NCBI RefSeq assembly: GCF_004923315.1 | Contig: NZ_CP039648.1 | Coordinates: 62,001-126,000 of the forward strand | Length of the DNA: 64,000 nucleotides | Direction: 5' to 3' | Source of the DNA: Azospirillum sp. TSA2s | Lineage (GTDB): Bacteria; Pseudomonadota; Alphaproteobacteria; Azospirillales; Azospirillaceae | In this document: one piece after another, positions 1-8,970 of the stretch | How positions within the stretch are numbered: position 1 is the stretch's first letter | Layout: each line of letters begins with the position of its first letter | Position numbers and translations under genes: made by a program | Notes under the pieces: generated by a model | The model's input: only the letters and a program-made list of their open reading frames with translations | The model's database searches: none | What the model was told of the DNA's origin: nothing

Positions 1-1752
1 CTCGATCCACTGGCTGCCCTTCTTCTTCGGGTCGTTCAGGTGGAAGCCGACCAGCGTCTCGCCACCACTTTCCGAATGGTCAAAGAAGGCCTCCGGCGTC
101 CACAGCACCCAGCGGCGGCCGTCGCGGTGCGGGAACAGCGCCGCCAGCTCCTCCAGCGGGCGGGCGCCGCCGGACAGCGCGTACCAGCGCAGCGTGCCGT
201 CGCCCAGCGCCGCCACGGCGACGCGGCCATCGGCGGAGGCGACGACTCCCCACACGGCGGCCGGCACTTCGGCGCGGGCAAGCTCGGCCCCGGCAGAATC
301 GAGCAGGCGCAGGCTGAATTCGCCGCCCATCAGCACACGGCGCTGCGCCCCCAGCACGGTGACGCTGCGCGCCCACTCGCCGCTGTCCAGCTTCACCGGC
401 TGGCCATTGACCTTCGGCGCGCGGCTGTTGCGCCAGTCCGCCACGCCGATCCCCGGCCCATCGGCGACCGGACGGTTCAGGCCCGGCAGCGGTTCCGGCG
501 CCGGGGTCAGGCTGCGGGCCAGAACGTCGAAGCGCATCGGCCGTCGGCCGCCCTGCTCCATGCCGAATTCCAGCACCAGACCGTCGTCGGACAGGCCGAA
601 ACGGCCGAGATGGATGTCGCGGTAATCGGCGACGTCGCCCATGCGGGCGAACTGCAGCCGGCCGGCCGGATCGATCACGCCCCAACCGGGATCGGCGGCG
701 GCGAATGCCACGCCGCCGCCCGGCAGGGCCAAAAGGTGGGTCACGGAATCGCGCGCCGCCGCCACGTCGGTGAAGGCGCCCTTCCCCGCCTCGGCCCAGC
801 GGCGCACCACGTTGCGCGTTCCATCCTGGGTCGCGGTGCCGGCGGCGACCAGGGTGGTGCCGTCCCAGGCGACGGCGGCGAAGCTGCCCCCGGCGATGCC
901 GGTGGTCTTGGGCGAATAGCGCGTCTTCAGGTCGGCGCCGGACAGCACGTCGACCCGCGTCTGGTCGGCATAGCCGACCGCCAGCAACGCCCCGTCATGG
1001 GAAAAGGCGACCGAGTAGGGCAACCCCTTGCCCGGATTGCGCTTGGCCTTCTGCTTGAAGCCGGCGTCATAGAGCCGGACATTCCCGTCGAAGGAAGCGG
1101 TGGCGAGCCGTCCGTCGGGGGCGAAGGCGAGGGCCGAGACCCGCGCCCCGTATCCCGCATCCTCCGCGACCATGCGGAAGCTGGCGCTGTCCCACACGCG
1201 GAGCCCCGCGGTGCCGCCGAAAGCCCCGGCGACGAACCGGCCGTCCGGCGAGATGGCCAGATCGTTCAGCACCTGCGGCTGGCCGGGAAGCCGGGCCTTC
1301 AGCCGCTGCGCCTTCACGTCGAACAGGTAGAGCGTGACGCCGTCGCCCCAGCTGGTTCCCGTGTTCCCCGCGGCGACGGCCAGCGAGCCGTCGGCGGACA
1401 GGGCAACGGCATAGAGCGCCCCCTCGTCCCCCGCCTCCATCGGCACGCGCAGCACGCCCAGCGGCTCGCCGCTGTCGCGGCTCCACAGGCGCAGGGTCTT
1501 GTCGTTGGAAACGCTTGCGATCAGCCGGCCCTGCGCATCGCTGGCCAGCCGGTTGACGCGCGCGGTGTGGCCGCCGGTCTCGATCCGCAGGAAGGCCCCG
1601 GTCGACGCATCGCCCGCCAGCGCCGGCCGGGCCGTCAGTCCGTCTGCCAGGAGCCCGCCCAGCAGGAGGCCGAGGAAAGCCCACAGAAAGGCGCCGGCCC
1701 GAAGGCCGCACCGAAGTCGCGCAATCTGGCGAGTGAGACAGCCGGCCATCAT
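1..1752 (-). CDS. Secreted/membrane-anchored WD40-repeat protein, 3' end beyond the window
   Basis: The frame is open for 584 codons from ATG at 1752 to the window edge, so the C-terminus is missing. An N-terminal hydrophobic segment (about residues 21-38) ending near ARPALAG looks like a signal peptide or anchor. Repeated WD40-like blades follow, for example NDKTLRLW near residue 83, then SPDGRFVAGAF and FAPDGRLATASFDGNVRLYD further on. The last visible stretch (WTPEAFFDHSESGGETLVGF) resembles the linker that in many bacterial proteins joins a WD40 propeller to a caspase-like domain. A caspase domain beyond the edge is therefore possible but not seen. The start is supported only by a weak GGAACGG upstream. 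It lies 97 bp downstream of the lipoprotein gene on the same strand, so co-transcription is plausible. Blade count and ligand are unknown. Confidence 0.8.
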   Translation of the reverse strand, partial: MMAGCLTRQIARLRCGLRAGAFLWAFLGLLLGGLLADGLTARPALAGDASTGAFLRIETGGHTARVNRLASDAQGRLIASVSNDKTLRLWSRDSGEPLGVLRVPMEAGDEGALYAVALSADGSLAVAAGNTGTSWGDGVTLYLFDVKAQRLKARLPGQPQVLNDLAISPDGRFVAGAFGGTAGLRVWDSASFRMVAEDAGYGARVSALAFAPDGRLATASFDGNVRLYDAGFKQKAKRNPGKGLPYSVAFSHDGALLAVGYADQTRVDVLSGADLKTRYSPKTTGIAGGSFAAVAWDGTTLVAAGTATQDGTRNVVRRWAEAGKGAFTDVAAARDSVTHLLALPGGGVAFAAADPGWGVIDPAGRLQFARMGDVADYRDIHLGRFGLSDDGLVLEFGMEQGGRRPMRFDVLARSLTPAPEPLPGLNRPVADGPGIGVADWRNSRAPKVNGQPVKLDSGEWARSVTVLGAQRRVLMGGEFSLRLLDSAGAELARAEVPAAVWGVVASADGRVAVAALGDGTLRWYALSGGARPLEELAALFPHRDGRRWVLWTPEAFFDHSESGGETLVGFHLNDPKKKGSQWIE

Positions 1753-1849
1753 CCGTTCCGCTTGCACTGTGTCGCCGGGACCGGCCCGGCCGCGCACCCC
1801 ATCGGTCTCCGGGGACGCGCGGCCTGGCCGCTCCGGTCAGAGTGGGGCC

Positions 1850-2671
1850 TCAGACCGCGTCGAGGGTGGCTTCCTTCTGAGCGATCTGCTGAATGCTGGT
1901 GGTGGTGGCGTTGATGCGCTCCGACGTCTCGAACGCGGTGTTGGTGCGCTGGACCACCTGCGATGCCGGGGTACCGCTGGCGGTGGTCGTGGCGGCCTGC
2001 TTCGCCTTCTTCTTCTTGGTCTGCTCCTTGACCGCGGTCTTGGTGCGGATCCTCTCGGCGGCGCCCGGTTCGATGTTGTCGGCGGCGATCAGATACTCGT
2101 CGCGGCGCTTGACGATGTTCTGGTTGATGCTGCTGGCGATGGCGTAATCCTTGTCCAGCTGGGCACGGATCAGGGTCATGCGCTGCTCCGCCTCCGGCTT
2201 GCCGATGCGCTTGGCCTTGTAGTCGGCCTTGACGCGCGCGATCTCGGCGCGGCGGCAGTTCACCAGCTGGTCGAGAGCGATCTGGGTACGGTTGAGGTTC
2301 TGGTTTTCGGTGTCGAGGTCGTTCATCACGCCCAGGATCGCCTGATCGCGGCCCTGCTGCGCCTTGGAATTCCAGTAACCACCGAGCGTGCCCAGCGCGG
2401 CCCCGGCCGCGGCGCCGATCAGTGCGCTCTTCAGGTTGCCGCCGGCGAGCGCGCCGGTCAGCGCGCCGACACCGGCCCCGATGGCGGCGCCCTTCAACAT
2501 GTCCTCGGCATAATAGTCGCCGGTCGAATCGAGCGCGACGCGGTACTGGTAGCAGGCGTCGGTGCCGTCATTCGCGCCGATGCGGTCCTGCTGCGTGGTC
2601 ACGCAGCCGCTGAGCGCCATGGCGACGATGGTGATGGAGACGAGGCTTGCCTTGGCGCGGTTGCTTCGCAT
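1850..2671 (-). CDS. Glycine-zipper outer-membrane-type lipoprotein with coiled-coil tail
   Basis: A protein of 273 residues. A signal peptide ends in a lipobox (ALSGC), giving lipidated Cys23. Residues about 60-98 are a Gly/Ala-rich glycine zipper (GAAIGAGVGALTGALAGG and a second similar run), the type of segment that packs or inserts in membranes. The rest is charged and helical, with predicted coiled coil over about 110-190, then a Lys/Ala/Thr-rich low-complexity tail. No catalytic motif is visible. It is read away from the caspase-like gene at 2905, so a shared 233-bp control region is likely, and it precedes the WD40 gene. It may be an envelope scaffold for the neighbouring proteins, but that is inference from position only. 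Confidence 0.8.
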   Translation of the reverse strand: MRSNRAKASLVSITIVAMALSGCVTTQQDRIGANDGTDACYQYRVALDSTGDYYAEDMLKGAAIGAGVGALTGALAGGNLKSALIGAAAGAALGTLGGYWNSKAQQGRDQAILGVMNDLDTENQNLNRTQIALDQLVNCRRAEIARVKADYKAKRIGKPEAEQRMTLIRAQLDKDYAIASSINQNIVKRRDEYLIAADNIEPGAAERIRTKTAVKEQTKKKKAKQAATTTASGTPASQVVQRTNTAFETSERINATTTSIQQIAQKEATLDAV

Positions 2672-2904
2672 GAGCTTATTCCCGTTTGCACTGCCGTTTG
2701 CGGCGTCATTCGTTCCGTTCCCGAAGTCCCGGCCGGCCGTTCCACCCCCACAGTGGATGCGGCCCCCCTGCCGATCGGGTCCGGCTGCAACGCTGCCACA
2801 GCAACAACCGCAAAGGAAGTGATCTTTACCACCAATTCGTGCGGCCTTTTATGCATCGGCATCCGCGTGTAGCCTGCGCTGCACGGCATCGTTGGGGGAC
2901 TGCA

Positions 2905-4536
2905 ATGTTTCGAGGAAGGCGACGCCAGGGCACAGCCGCCGGCGCAATTTTGGGAGGCTTCGTCACGGTCGCCGCCGCGGCGGGACTTCTGCTCGCGGCC
3001 ACGCCGGCGCGGGCGGAAATCGCCGCCCTGGTCATCGGAATCGACCGATATACCCAGGTCAACCCGCTGCAGGGCGCGGTGAACGACGCCCGCGACATCG
3101 CCGGCGCGCTGAAGGGGCTGGGCGTCCGCAAGCTGCGCCTGTTCATCGACGGGGAGGCGGAGCGCAGCCGGATCATCGCCGCGTGGCGGCAGCTGATCGC
3201 CGAGACCGCCCCCGACTCGACGCTGGTGCTGACCTTCGCCGGCCATGGCGCCCAGCAACCGGAGCGTGTGCCCGGCAGCGAGGCCGACGGCATGGACGAG
3301 TTCCTGGTGCTGGCCGATTTCGCCCCGCGCGGCCCCGGCACCGCCCAGCGTCTGACCGACGACGAGATCGCCGTTCTGCTGAAGGAGGCTGCTCCGCGCC
3401 GGGTGATCTTCATCTCCGATTCGTGCCATTCCGGCACGATGACCCGCGCCTTCGACGACCGCGCCGGCATGCTGGGCACGCGGGCGGCGAAGATCGACGG
3501 CGTTCCGGTCGACCATATCGAGGACGACGCCCTTCCCCTGCCCACCCGCGCCGCCCTGCAGGCGGAGGCGGAGGACCAGCCGAACGTCACCTTCTTCGCC
3601 GCGGTGGCCGACCACGAGCTGGCGCCGGAGGTGATGATCGACCAAAAGCCGCGCGGCGCGCTCAGCTGGGCGTTCGCCAATGCCTTGCGCGGTCAGGCCG
3701 ACCGCGACGGCGACGGCATCGTCACCAAGGGGGAACTGGAGGCGCATGTCCGCGGCGCCGTGCGCATGGCGCTGGAGGGGCGGCAGCATCCGCAGGTGCA
3801 GCCGCGCGGCCGTGGCGAGATTCCGCTGATCGACCCGGTCGCCACCAAGCCGAAGCCGCCGTCCCTGCTGCCGGACGCCGGGCCGATCCCGCTGCGCATC
3901 CTGGGCAAGCCGGCGGCGGTGAAGAAGCTGGCGGCGGGCTTCACCGGGATCGAACTCGCCGGCAAGGACGATCCCGCCCTGGTCTGGGACAGCGCCACCG
4001 GCGAGGTGGTCAGCTCGATGGGCGACGTGCTGGTCAGCATCCCCGGGGACCCGGCGGACCCGGAAACCCGGCGGCGGGTGCAGGGGGTGGTCGACAAATG
4101 GTCGCTGGTGGTGCGGGTGAAGGCGGCGGCGCAGGACCGCTCGCTGACCCTGGCGGTGGAGCCGGGCGACCGCGATTACCGCAAGGGGGAGACGGTCTCG
4201 CTCGACATCGGCGGCAACAGCGGGACCTATTTCACCCTGATCAACCTCGCCGCCGACGGCACGGTCAACTACCTCTACCCGCTGGCGGAGCGCAACGACC
4301 CGGCGCAGATCCCGCGCGGCGGCCCCTACCGGCTGGCTCTGACGGTGGAGCCGCCCTTCGGCGCCGACCATTTCCTCGCCATCGCCTCGCCGAAGCCGAT
4401 GACGGCGCTGCAGCGCGATCTCGCGGCGCTCGACGGCAAGCCGGCCGCCGCGGAGGTCGCCACCCTGCTGACCCGACACCTGACCGGACAGCCGGTGGAG
4501 TTCGGCATCCACGGCGTCTACAGCACCGCACGCTGA
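2905..4536 (+). CDS. Exported caspase-like (peptidase C14) protein with C-terminal DUF4384
   Basis: A protein of 543 residues starting at ATG 2905. An in-frame extension to 2686 lacks a signal peptide and was rejected. A signal peptide (about residues 11-38, ending TPARA) sends it to the periplasm. A caspase-like domain follows. LVIGIDRY opens the core, the catalytic His is His114 (FAGHGAQQPE) and the nucleophile is Cys174 (ISDSCHSG). Residues about 420-500 match the DUF4384 pattern (GETVSLDIGGNSGTYFTLIN and a following NYLYP). Bacterial orthocaspases of this kind usually cleave after basic residues, but its substrate is unknown. A divergent lipoprotein and WD40 gene next door suggest an envelope function. 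It converges on the gene at 4555 with an 18-bp gap and no obvious terminator. Confidence 0.88.
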   Translation: MFRGRRRQGTAAGAILGGFVTVAAAAGLLLAATPARAEIAALVIGIDRYTQVNPLQGAVNDARDIAGALKGLGVRKLRLFIDGEAERSRIIAAWRQLIAETAPDSTLVLTFAGHGAQQPERVPGSEADGMDEFLVLADFAPRGPGTAQRLTDDEIAVLLKEAAPRRVIFISDSCHSGTMTRAFDDRAGMLGTRAAKIDGVPVDHIEDDALPLPTRAALQAEAEDQPNVTFFAAVADHELAPEVMIDQKPRGALSWAFANALRGQADRDGDGIVTKGELEAHVRGAVRMALEGRQHPQVQPRGRGEIPLIDPVATKPKPPSLLPDAGPIPLRILGKPAAVKKLAAGFTGIELAGKDDPALVWDSATGEVVSSMGDVLVSIPGDPADPETRRRVQGVVDKWSLVVRVKAAAQDRSLTLAVEPGDRDYRKGETVSLDIGGNSGTYFTLINLAADGTVNYLYPLAERNDPAQIPRGGPYRLALTVEPPFGADHFLAIASPKPMTALQRDLAALDGKPAAAEVATLLTRHLTGQPVEFGIHGVYSTAR

Positions 4537-4554
4537 GCGGCGCCGGACGCGGGG

Positions 4555-4998
4555 TCAGGCCAGCGCCGGCAGTTGCGGGGCGAGCGCCAGATGCAGTTCG
4601 TGGCGCCCGTCCGGCAGCCCCGGCCGGTAACCGAAATCAAGGGCGATGCCGGACAGCGTCAGCCCGTTCGCCTCGGCATGGGCCTGCAGGCGGGCGAAGC
4701 CATCGGCGATCCCCGCCGCCGGTCCATCCTGAACGGTGCGCAGATAGCGGCCGGCGTCGAGGTCGACGCGGACCATGCCGGCCGGGATCTCGCTCGCCTT
4801 CGCCGCCATGAAGCCGACCAGCCGGCGCTGCAGCCCGTTCTCCTCCGGCAGCGACACGGCGGCGAAAGCGGCCGTTCCGGTGTCGGCGGCGAACACGCGC
4901 TCCCACGCGGCGGCGACGGCGGCGGGCAGGTCGTCGCGGCTGGTCTCGACCATGCAGCCGATGACGGTCAGTTCGGGAAAGGTCACTGTCTCGATCAT
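4555..4998 (-). CDS. GyrI-like small-molecule-binding domain protein
   Basis: A stand-alone domain of 147 residues. The pattern resembles the effector-binding domain of AraC-type regulators and GyrI/SBMC: an N-terminal strand, then GFMAAKASEIPAGMVRVDLD and AGRYLRTVQDGP, and a C-terminal strand-rich end. There is no DNA-binding helix-turn-helix, so it is unlikely to be a regulator alone. Such proteins bind hydrophobic or cationic small molecules or antagonise gyrase inhibitors. Which applies here cannot be told. ATG 4998 directly follows a GTG that could also serve as start. It lies 21 bp downstream of pabC on the same strand, so read-through from the pab operon is likely. Confidence 0.65.
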   Translation of the reverse strand: MIETVTFPELTVIGCMVETSRDDLPAAVAAAWERVFAADTGTAAFAAVSLPEENGLQRRLVGFMAAKASEIPAGMVRVDLDAGRYLRTVQDGPAAGIADGFARLQAHAEANGLTLSGIALDFGYRPGLPDGRHELHLALAPQLPALA

Positions 4999-5019
4999 CA
5001 CGGTCCCATGAATGGCGGT

Positions 5020-5826
5020 TTACAGGTCGGCATCGGCCAGCAGGCGGGCCAGCACCGGGCCTGCGGCACCGGAACCGACCGGCCGGCCGTCCACCGCCAC
5101 CAGCGGGCGCAGGCCCAGGCTGTTGGTCAGGATGGCCTCGTCGGCGCGGGCGAGGTCGTCGGGGGTGAGCGGCGCCTCCTCCGCGCCAAGGCGCTCCAGG
5201 ATCAGGGCGCGGCGGATGCCGGGCAGCGCGCCGTCGGCGACGGGCGGGGTCAGCAATCGGCCGCCGATGGACAGGAACAGATTGGCGACGCTCGATTCCG
5301 CCAGCCGGCCGGCGCCGTTCAGCAGCAGCGCCTCGTCGGCGCCACGCTCCGCCGCCTCCTGCCGGGCCAGGATGGAATCCAGGTAGTTCAGCGACTTTAG
5401 CCGCGACAGCGGCGAATGCTCGTTGCGGCGGGTGCAGCCGGCGATGATCGCGGCGACCGGCGACGTCATGTGGGCGGCCGGCGCCGCCGTCATCAGCAGG
5501 GTCGGACGGGCGTCGGCCGGCGGCAGCACGCCGCGGGCGCCGGTGCCGCGCGACAGGGTCAGGCGCAGGACGCCGTCGGCCAAGCCCACCGCCTCGATCA
5601 GCGCCGCCATGGCACCGGTCAGATCCGTGGAGTCATAGGGCACCGGCAGGCGGAGCAACTCCGCCCCCGCGCCCAGCCGGTCGAGATGGCGCGGCAGGTG
5701 GCGCGGAGCGCCGTCCTTGATCCGGATCGTCTCGAACAGCCCGTCGCCGAGGGTGAAGCCGCGGTCGGCCGGGTCGATCCGCGCCTCCGCGGCGGGCACC
5801 AACCGTCCGTTCAGCCAGATTGTCAT
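5020..5826 (-). CDS. pabC: Aminodeoxychorismate lyase (class IV aminotransferase fold)
   Basis: A PLP enzyme of 268 residues in the class IV fold. It should convert 4-amino-4-deoxychorismate to p-aminobenzoate and pyruvate in folate synthesis. Visible signatures are MTIWLNGRLV, DRGFTLGDGLFETIRI, the Schiff-base lysine Lys144 in SRLKSLNYLDSI, and the ESSVANLF cofactor loop. The start at 5826 has GGGGAGAGG 6 nt upstream and overlaps the pabB stop as ATGA, which argues against the longer form. A branched-chain or D-amino-acid aminotransferase of the same fold is the alternative. Direct coupling to pabB makes the folate role much more likely. Confidence 0.88.
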   Translation of the reverse strand: MTIWLNGRLVPAAEARIDPADRGFTLGDGLFETIRIKDGAPRHLPRHLDRLGAGAELLRLPVPYDSTDLTGAMAALIEAVGLADGVLRLTLSRGTGARGVLPPADARPTLLMTAAPAAHMTSPVAAIIAGCTRRNEHSPLSRLKSLNYLDSILARQEAAERGADEALLLNGAGRLAESSVANLFLSIGGRLLTPPVADGALPGIRRALILERLGAEEAPLTPDDLARADEAILTNSLGLRPLVAVDGRPVGSGAAGPVLARLLADADL

Positions 5827-7202
5827 TGCAACCTCTCCCCTGCCCACTCCACCACCGGATATCCTGCGGCGCGCAGTTGGGCGCGGGCCTTGACCAGCAT
5901 CTCCTCATGCTCGTCCGCCGGATCGGAATCGGCGACGATGCCGCCGCCGGCCTGGGCGATCACATGATCCTGCGTCACCGACAGGGTGCGGATGACGATG
6001 TTGCTGTCCATGGCGCCGTCGAAGCCGATCCAGGCCACAGACCCGCAATAGGCGCCGCGCCGCGCCACCTCCAGCTCGTCGATGATCTGCATGGCGCGAA
6101 TCTTCGGCGCCCCGGTGATCGACCCGCCGGGACAGGCGGCGCGCAGCAGGTCCACCGGCCCCAGCCCCGGCAGCAGGCGTGACGTCACCACCGACACCAG
6201 ATGATGGACCGTGGCGAAGCTCTCCAGCCCGAACAGCACCGGCACCTTGACGCTGCCGACCTCCGACACCCGCGCCAGATCGTTGCGCAGCAGGTCGGTG
6301 ATCATCAGGTTTTCCGCCCGGTCCTTGATGCTGGCCGACAGCGCCGCCGCCGCCGCCGCGTCGGCGGCCGGGTCGGCGTGACGGGGTCGGGTGCCCTTGA
6401 TCGGCCGCGTCTCGATCGTCCGGTCGGCGCCCAGCCGGATGAAGCGCTCCGGCGACGCTCCAGCCAGACGCAACCTGCGGCCGCAGTTCAGGAAAGCGGC
6501 GAAGGGCGCAGGGCTGAACCGGCGCAGCCGCTCGTACAGCGCATAGGCGTCGGTGTCCGGCCTGGCATCGGCCAGGAAGCGCTGGGTGAAGTTGGCCTGA
6601 TAGATGTCGCCGGCGCGGATATACTCCAGAACCCGCCCGACCCGGTCGAGGTAGTCGGGACGCGACAGCTCCGACCGCCAGCGCATCGGCGCAGGCCCGG
6701 CCGATTGTTCCGGAGGCGGAACGGACAGCCGCGCCGCCATGCGCCGGGCGCGGTCCTCCGCCTCCGGCCGGGCGGCGATGACCCAGGCGCGCCGTTCCTG
6801 CCGGTCGAAGGCCGCGACGACGTCGTACAGGCCGAAGGCGAAGTCCGGCTGCCCGCCCGGATTGCCATGGCGGGAGCGCAACCCCTCCAAAGCCGTTCCG
6901 GCTTCGTAACCGATGAAGCCCACGGCTCCTCCGGTGAAGGGAACCGGGGCGTCGGAGGGACGCGGATGAGTGGAAAGCGCCCGCTCCAGCGCGTCGAAGG
7001 GGCTGCCGCCGACCGGGCGGCCATCGATCAGTGTCTGGCCGCCGATGGCTTCGACAGTTTGGAACGGTTCCGCAACGATATAGGAATGCCGTCCGTTCCG
7101 CGGATGGGGAGCGGCACTGTCGAGCAGCATCGCCCAGGGCTCGGCACTCCAGGGGCGGAACAGGGCGGCGGGATCGCCGCAGGAAATGGGAATTGTCAGC
7201 AT
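5823..7202 (-). CDS. pabB: Aminodeoxychorismate synthase component I
   Basis: A protein of 459 residues in the anthranilate/aminodeoxychorismate synthase component I family. It aminates chorismate to 4-amino-4-deoxychorismate using ammonia from a glutaminase partner (PabA), which is not in this window. Signatures are the N-terminal GGAVGFIGYEAG, the core AGDIYQANFTQRF, IKGTRPRH, LLRNDLARVSEVGSVKV and the C-terminal GGSITGAPKIRAMQIIDELE. ATG 7202 was chosen because the residues before it in the long open frame are arginine-rich out-of-frame sequence. It is translationally coupled to pabC by ATGA. Its 459 residues without a glutaminase domain fit PabB better than TrpE. Confidence 0.92.
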   Translation of the reverse strand: MLTIPISCGDPAALFRPWSAEPWAMLLDSAAPHPRNGRHSYIVAEPFQTVEAIGGQTLIDGRPVGGSPFDALERALSTHPRPSDAPVPFTGGAVGFIGYEAGTALEGLRSRHGNPGGQPDFAFGLYDVVAAFDRQERRAWVIAARPEAEDRARRMAARLSVPPPEQSAGPAPMRWRSELSRPDYLDRVGRVLEYIRAGDIYQANFTQRFLADARPDTDAYALYERLRRFSPAPFAAFLNCGRRLRLAGASPERFIRLGADRTIETRPIKGTRPRHADPAADAAAAAALSASIKDRAENLMITDLLRNDLARVSEVGSVKVPVLFGLESFATVHHLVSVVTSRLLPGLGPVDLLRAACPGGSITGAPKIRAMQIIDELEVARRGAYCGSVAWIGFDGAMDSNIVIRTLSVTQDHVIAQAGGGIVADSDPADEHEEMLVKARAQLRAAGYPVVEWAGERLQ

Positions 7203-7225
7203 GGCGGGGACAGTCTGCCGTCGGC

Positions 7226-8011
7226 TTACATCAAGATGGTGGCGCCGCCATCGACGACCAAGACGTGACCATTGACATAGGACGCCGCCGTCGAGGCCAG
7301 GAACACCGCCGCCCCGGCGATCTCCTCCGGCCGGCCCCAGCGCCGCATCGGCGTGCGGTTGGCGAAATAGGCGGAGCGCTCCGGGTCTCCCGTGATGGCC
7401 GCATTCGTTTCGGTTGCGAAAAAGCCGGGAGCGATGGCGTTGCTGGTCAGTCCCATCGGTCCATATTCGGCGGCCAGCGCCCGCACCATGCCGTTCAGCC
7501 CCGATTTCGCCGCGGCATAGACGCTGTCGTTGGCCCGCGAAATCTGCCCGGCGACGGAGGTGACGGCGATCAGCCGTCCGCTGCCCCGCGGCAGCATCAG
7601 CCGCGCCGCTTCCCGCGCCAGGATCAGGCTGGAAGCCAGATCGACGTCGAGAAGGATGACGATCTCGTCGTCCGTCAGATCGGCCAGCGGCTTGCGGTTG
7701 CGCTGCCCGACATTCTGGACCAGCACATCGAGGCGTCCATGCTCCCCTGCGATCCGTGCGAAGGCATCGCGCACCGCCGCCCGGTCGGAGACGTCGAAGG
7801 CCAGCACCGAAGCCGACCCGCCGGCGGCTTCGATTTCGGCGACGCGGACCTCCAGCGTCGCGGCGTCGCGGCCGTTCAGCAGCACATGCGCGCCCGATCC
7901 GGCCAGCGCCCGTGCGATCTCCAACCCCAGTCCACGGCCCGACCCGGTGACGAGCGCCACCTGCCCGGCGAGCGAGAAGGTCGACAGATAGGGTGGGATC
8001 GTCGCGGCCAT
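7226..8011 (-). CDS. SDR-family NAD(P)-dependent oxidoreductase
   Basis: A classical short-chain dehydrogenase of 261 residues. The cofactor loop TGSGRGLG is at 22-29, the structural NVG motif (usually NAG) at 100-102, and the catalytic Ser152, Tyr165 and Lys169 lie in SVAGQISRANDSVYAAAK. The C-terminus DGGATILM is typical. The NRKPLADL region and overall pattern are closest to gluconate 5-dehydrogenase-like members, so a sugar-acid or polyol substrate is a reasonable guess. The ATG at 8011 with GGAGA upstream is preferred to one eight codons earlier. It ends 23 bp before pabB on the same strand, but no functional link to folate synthesis is evident. Confidence 0.85.
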   Translation of the reverse strand: MAATIPPYLSTFSLAGQVALVTGSGRGLGLEIARALAGSGAHVLLNGRDAATLEVRVAEIEAAGGSASVLAFDVSDRAAVRDAFARIAGEHGRLDVLVQNVGQRNRKPLADLTDDEIVILLDVDLASSLILAREAARLMLPRGSGRLIAVTSVAGQISRANDSVYAAAKSGLNGMVRALAAEYGPMGLTSNAIAPGFFATETNAAITGDPERSAYFANRTPMRRWGRPEEIAGAAVFLASTAASYVNGHVLVVDGGATILM

Positions 8012-8188
8012 GTCTGTCTCCGGCTGTTGCAGCACCGCCCGCGCCCAATCGGCGCCGCCGAGATGTAGCAGACCGGTCCGCCCATTGGCACCCTCGATGC
8101 GGCAGGCGCTTGCCGACCGATTGTTGCCTGGCTACCACTTTATTGCATATCCGCTTCTGCCCGCCGTCCCACCGCGAGAGTTCCGGCC

Positions 8189-8878
8189 ATGCCGCTTCCT
8201 CCCCCCGACAAGCTTCGCGAACTCGCGACGATGTTCGCGACCAACGCGCCGGCCGCCGACAGTTTCGAGCCCTTCAGCGAAACACGGACCAAGCTGGCGA
8301 AATATTCCAAGATGGCGCTGATCGGCGCTGCGCAGAGCGGCCTGCAGACCGGCGTCACCGCACTCAGCGGAGTGGCGACCACGACCGTCAATGTCGGGAT
8401 CGGCTCGATCGCCCTGTTCCCGCTGGGGGCGGCGCTGGGGCCGTGGCTGGTGGCGCTGGCCATCGGCATCACCGCGAACGGCATCTTCGCCCTGCACGAT
8501 CTCCGCACCGCCGCCACGCGCAGCAACGGCTATCCGTGCAGTTGCGGCAAGTGCAAGGCCAACCTGACCTACGTGATCGACCGCAAGGAGAACAACACGG
8601 CGATCAAGGCGGTCAGCGTCTTCACCGCCGGGCTTCCCTTCATCGCCGACCGCATCTGGTCGATCCGCAAGTCCTTCCGGAAGGACAGCCCGAAGGAGAA
8701 TGTCTGCATCAGCATGATCGAGGGGGCGCGCGGCGGCTGCCTGTGCGCGATCGCCTCGATCATGATGCTGTGCGGCGAGTGGAAGCAGAACGAAAAGGCG
8801 GATGCCGCGCTGGTGGTCGACGCCGTCGCCATCATCTGGTCGAGCGACGGCGCCAAGAAGCTGAAATCGAAATGGTAA
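8189..8878 (+). CDS. Unknown membrane protein with a CxCxxC motif
   Basis: A protein of 229 residues that I cannot assign to a family. The N-terminal 60 residues are soluble and polar. Residues about 62-103 are strongly hydrophobic and Gly/Ala-rich (VGIGSIALFPLGAALGPWLV and the following stretch), enough for one or two membrane segments. Then comes CSCGKC (about 117-122), a plausible metal or redox site, a basic central part (IRKSFRKDSPK) and a second Cys-rich hydrophobic stretch, GGCLCAIASIMMLCG. It begins 177 bp from the divergent SDR gene and ends at a strong bidirectional terminator shared with clpB, so it is probably its own transcription unit. Composition and frame use look like a genuine gene. 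Confidence 0.7.
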   Translation: MPLPPPDKLRELATMFATNAPAADSFEPFSETRTKLAKYSKMALIGAAQSGLQTGVTALSGVATTTVNVGIGSIALFPLGAALGPWLVALAIGITANGIFALHDLRTAATRSNGYPCSCGKCKANLTYVIDRKENNTAIKAVSVFTAGLPFIADRIWSIRKSFRKDSPKENVCISMIEGARGGCLCAIASIMMLCGEWKQNEKADAALVVDAVAIIWSSDGAKKLKSKW

Positions 8879-8919
8879 CGGCGCGCCGGACGGATCGGAG
8901 CAGGCCGGCGGCATAGGAA

Positions 8920-8953
8920 AAAGGCTTCGGATGCCGGAGCATCCGAAGCCTTT
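8920..8953. terminator. Bidirectional rho-independent terminator
   Basis: A perfect 15-bp stem (AAAGGCTTCGGATGC paired with GCATCCGAAGCCTTT) encloses a CGGA tetraloop. An A-run precedes it and a T-run ends it, so it can stop transcription from both sides. It sits between the convergent unknown membrane gene ending at 8878 and clpB ending at 8971. Confidence 0.92.
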
Positions 8954-8970
8954 CCGTTACCGCGCCACCG

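Noticed and set aside
40..1914. A 624-codon plus-strand frame at the left edge
   Set aside because: The minus strand in this region translates to regular WD40 blades.
2892..4811. A plus-strand frame overlapping the caspase-like gene
   Set aside because: Runs in another frame with Arg/Gly/Pro-rich composition and overruns the next gene.
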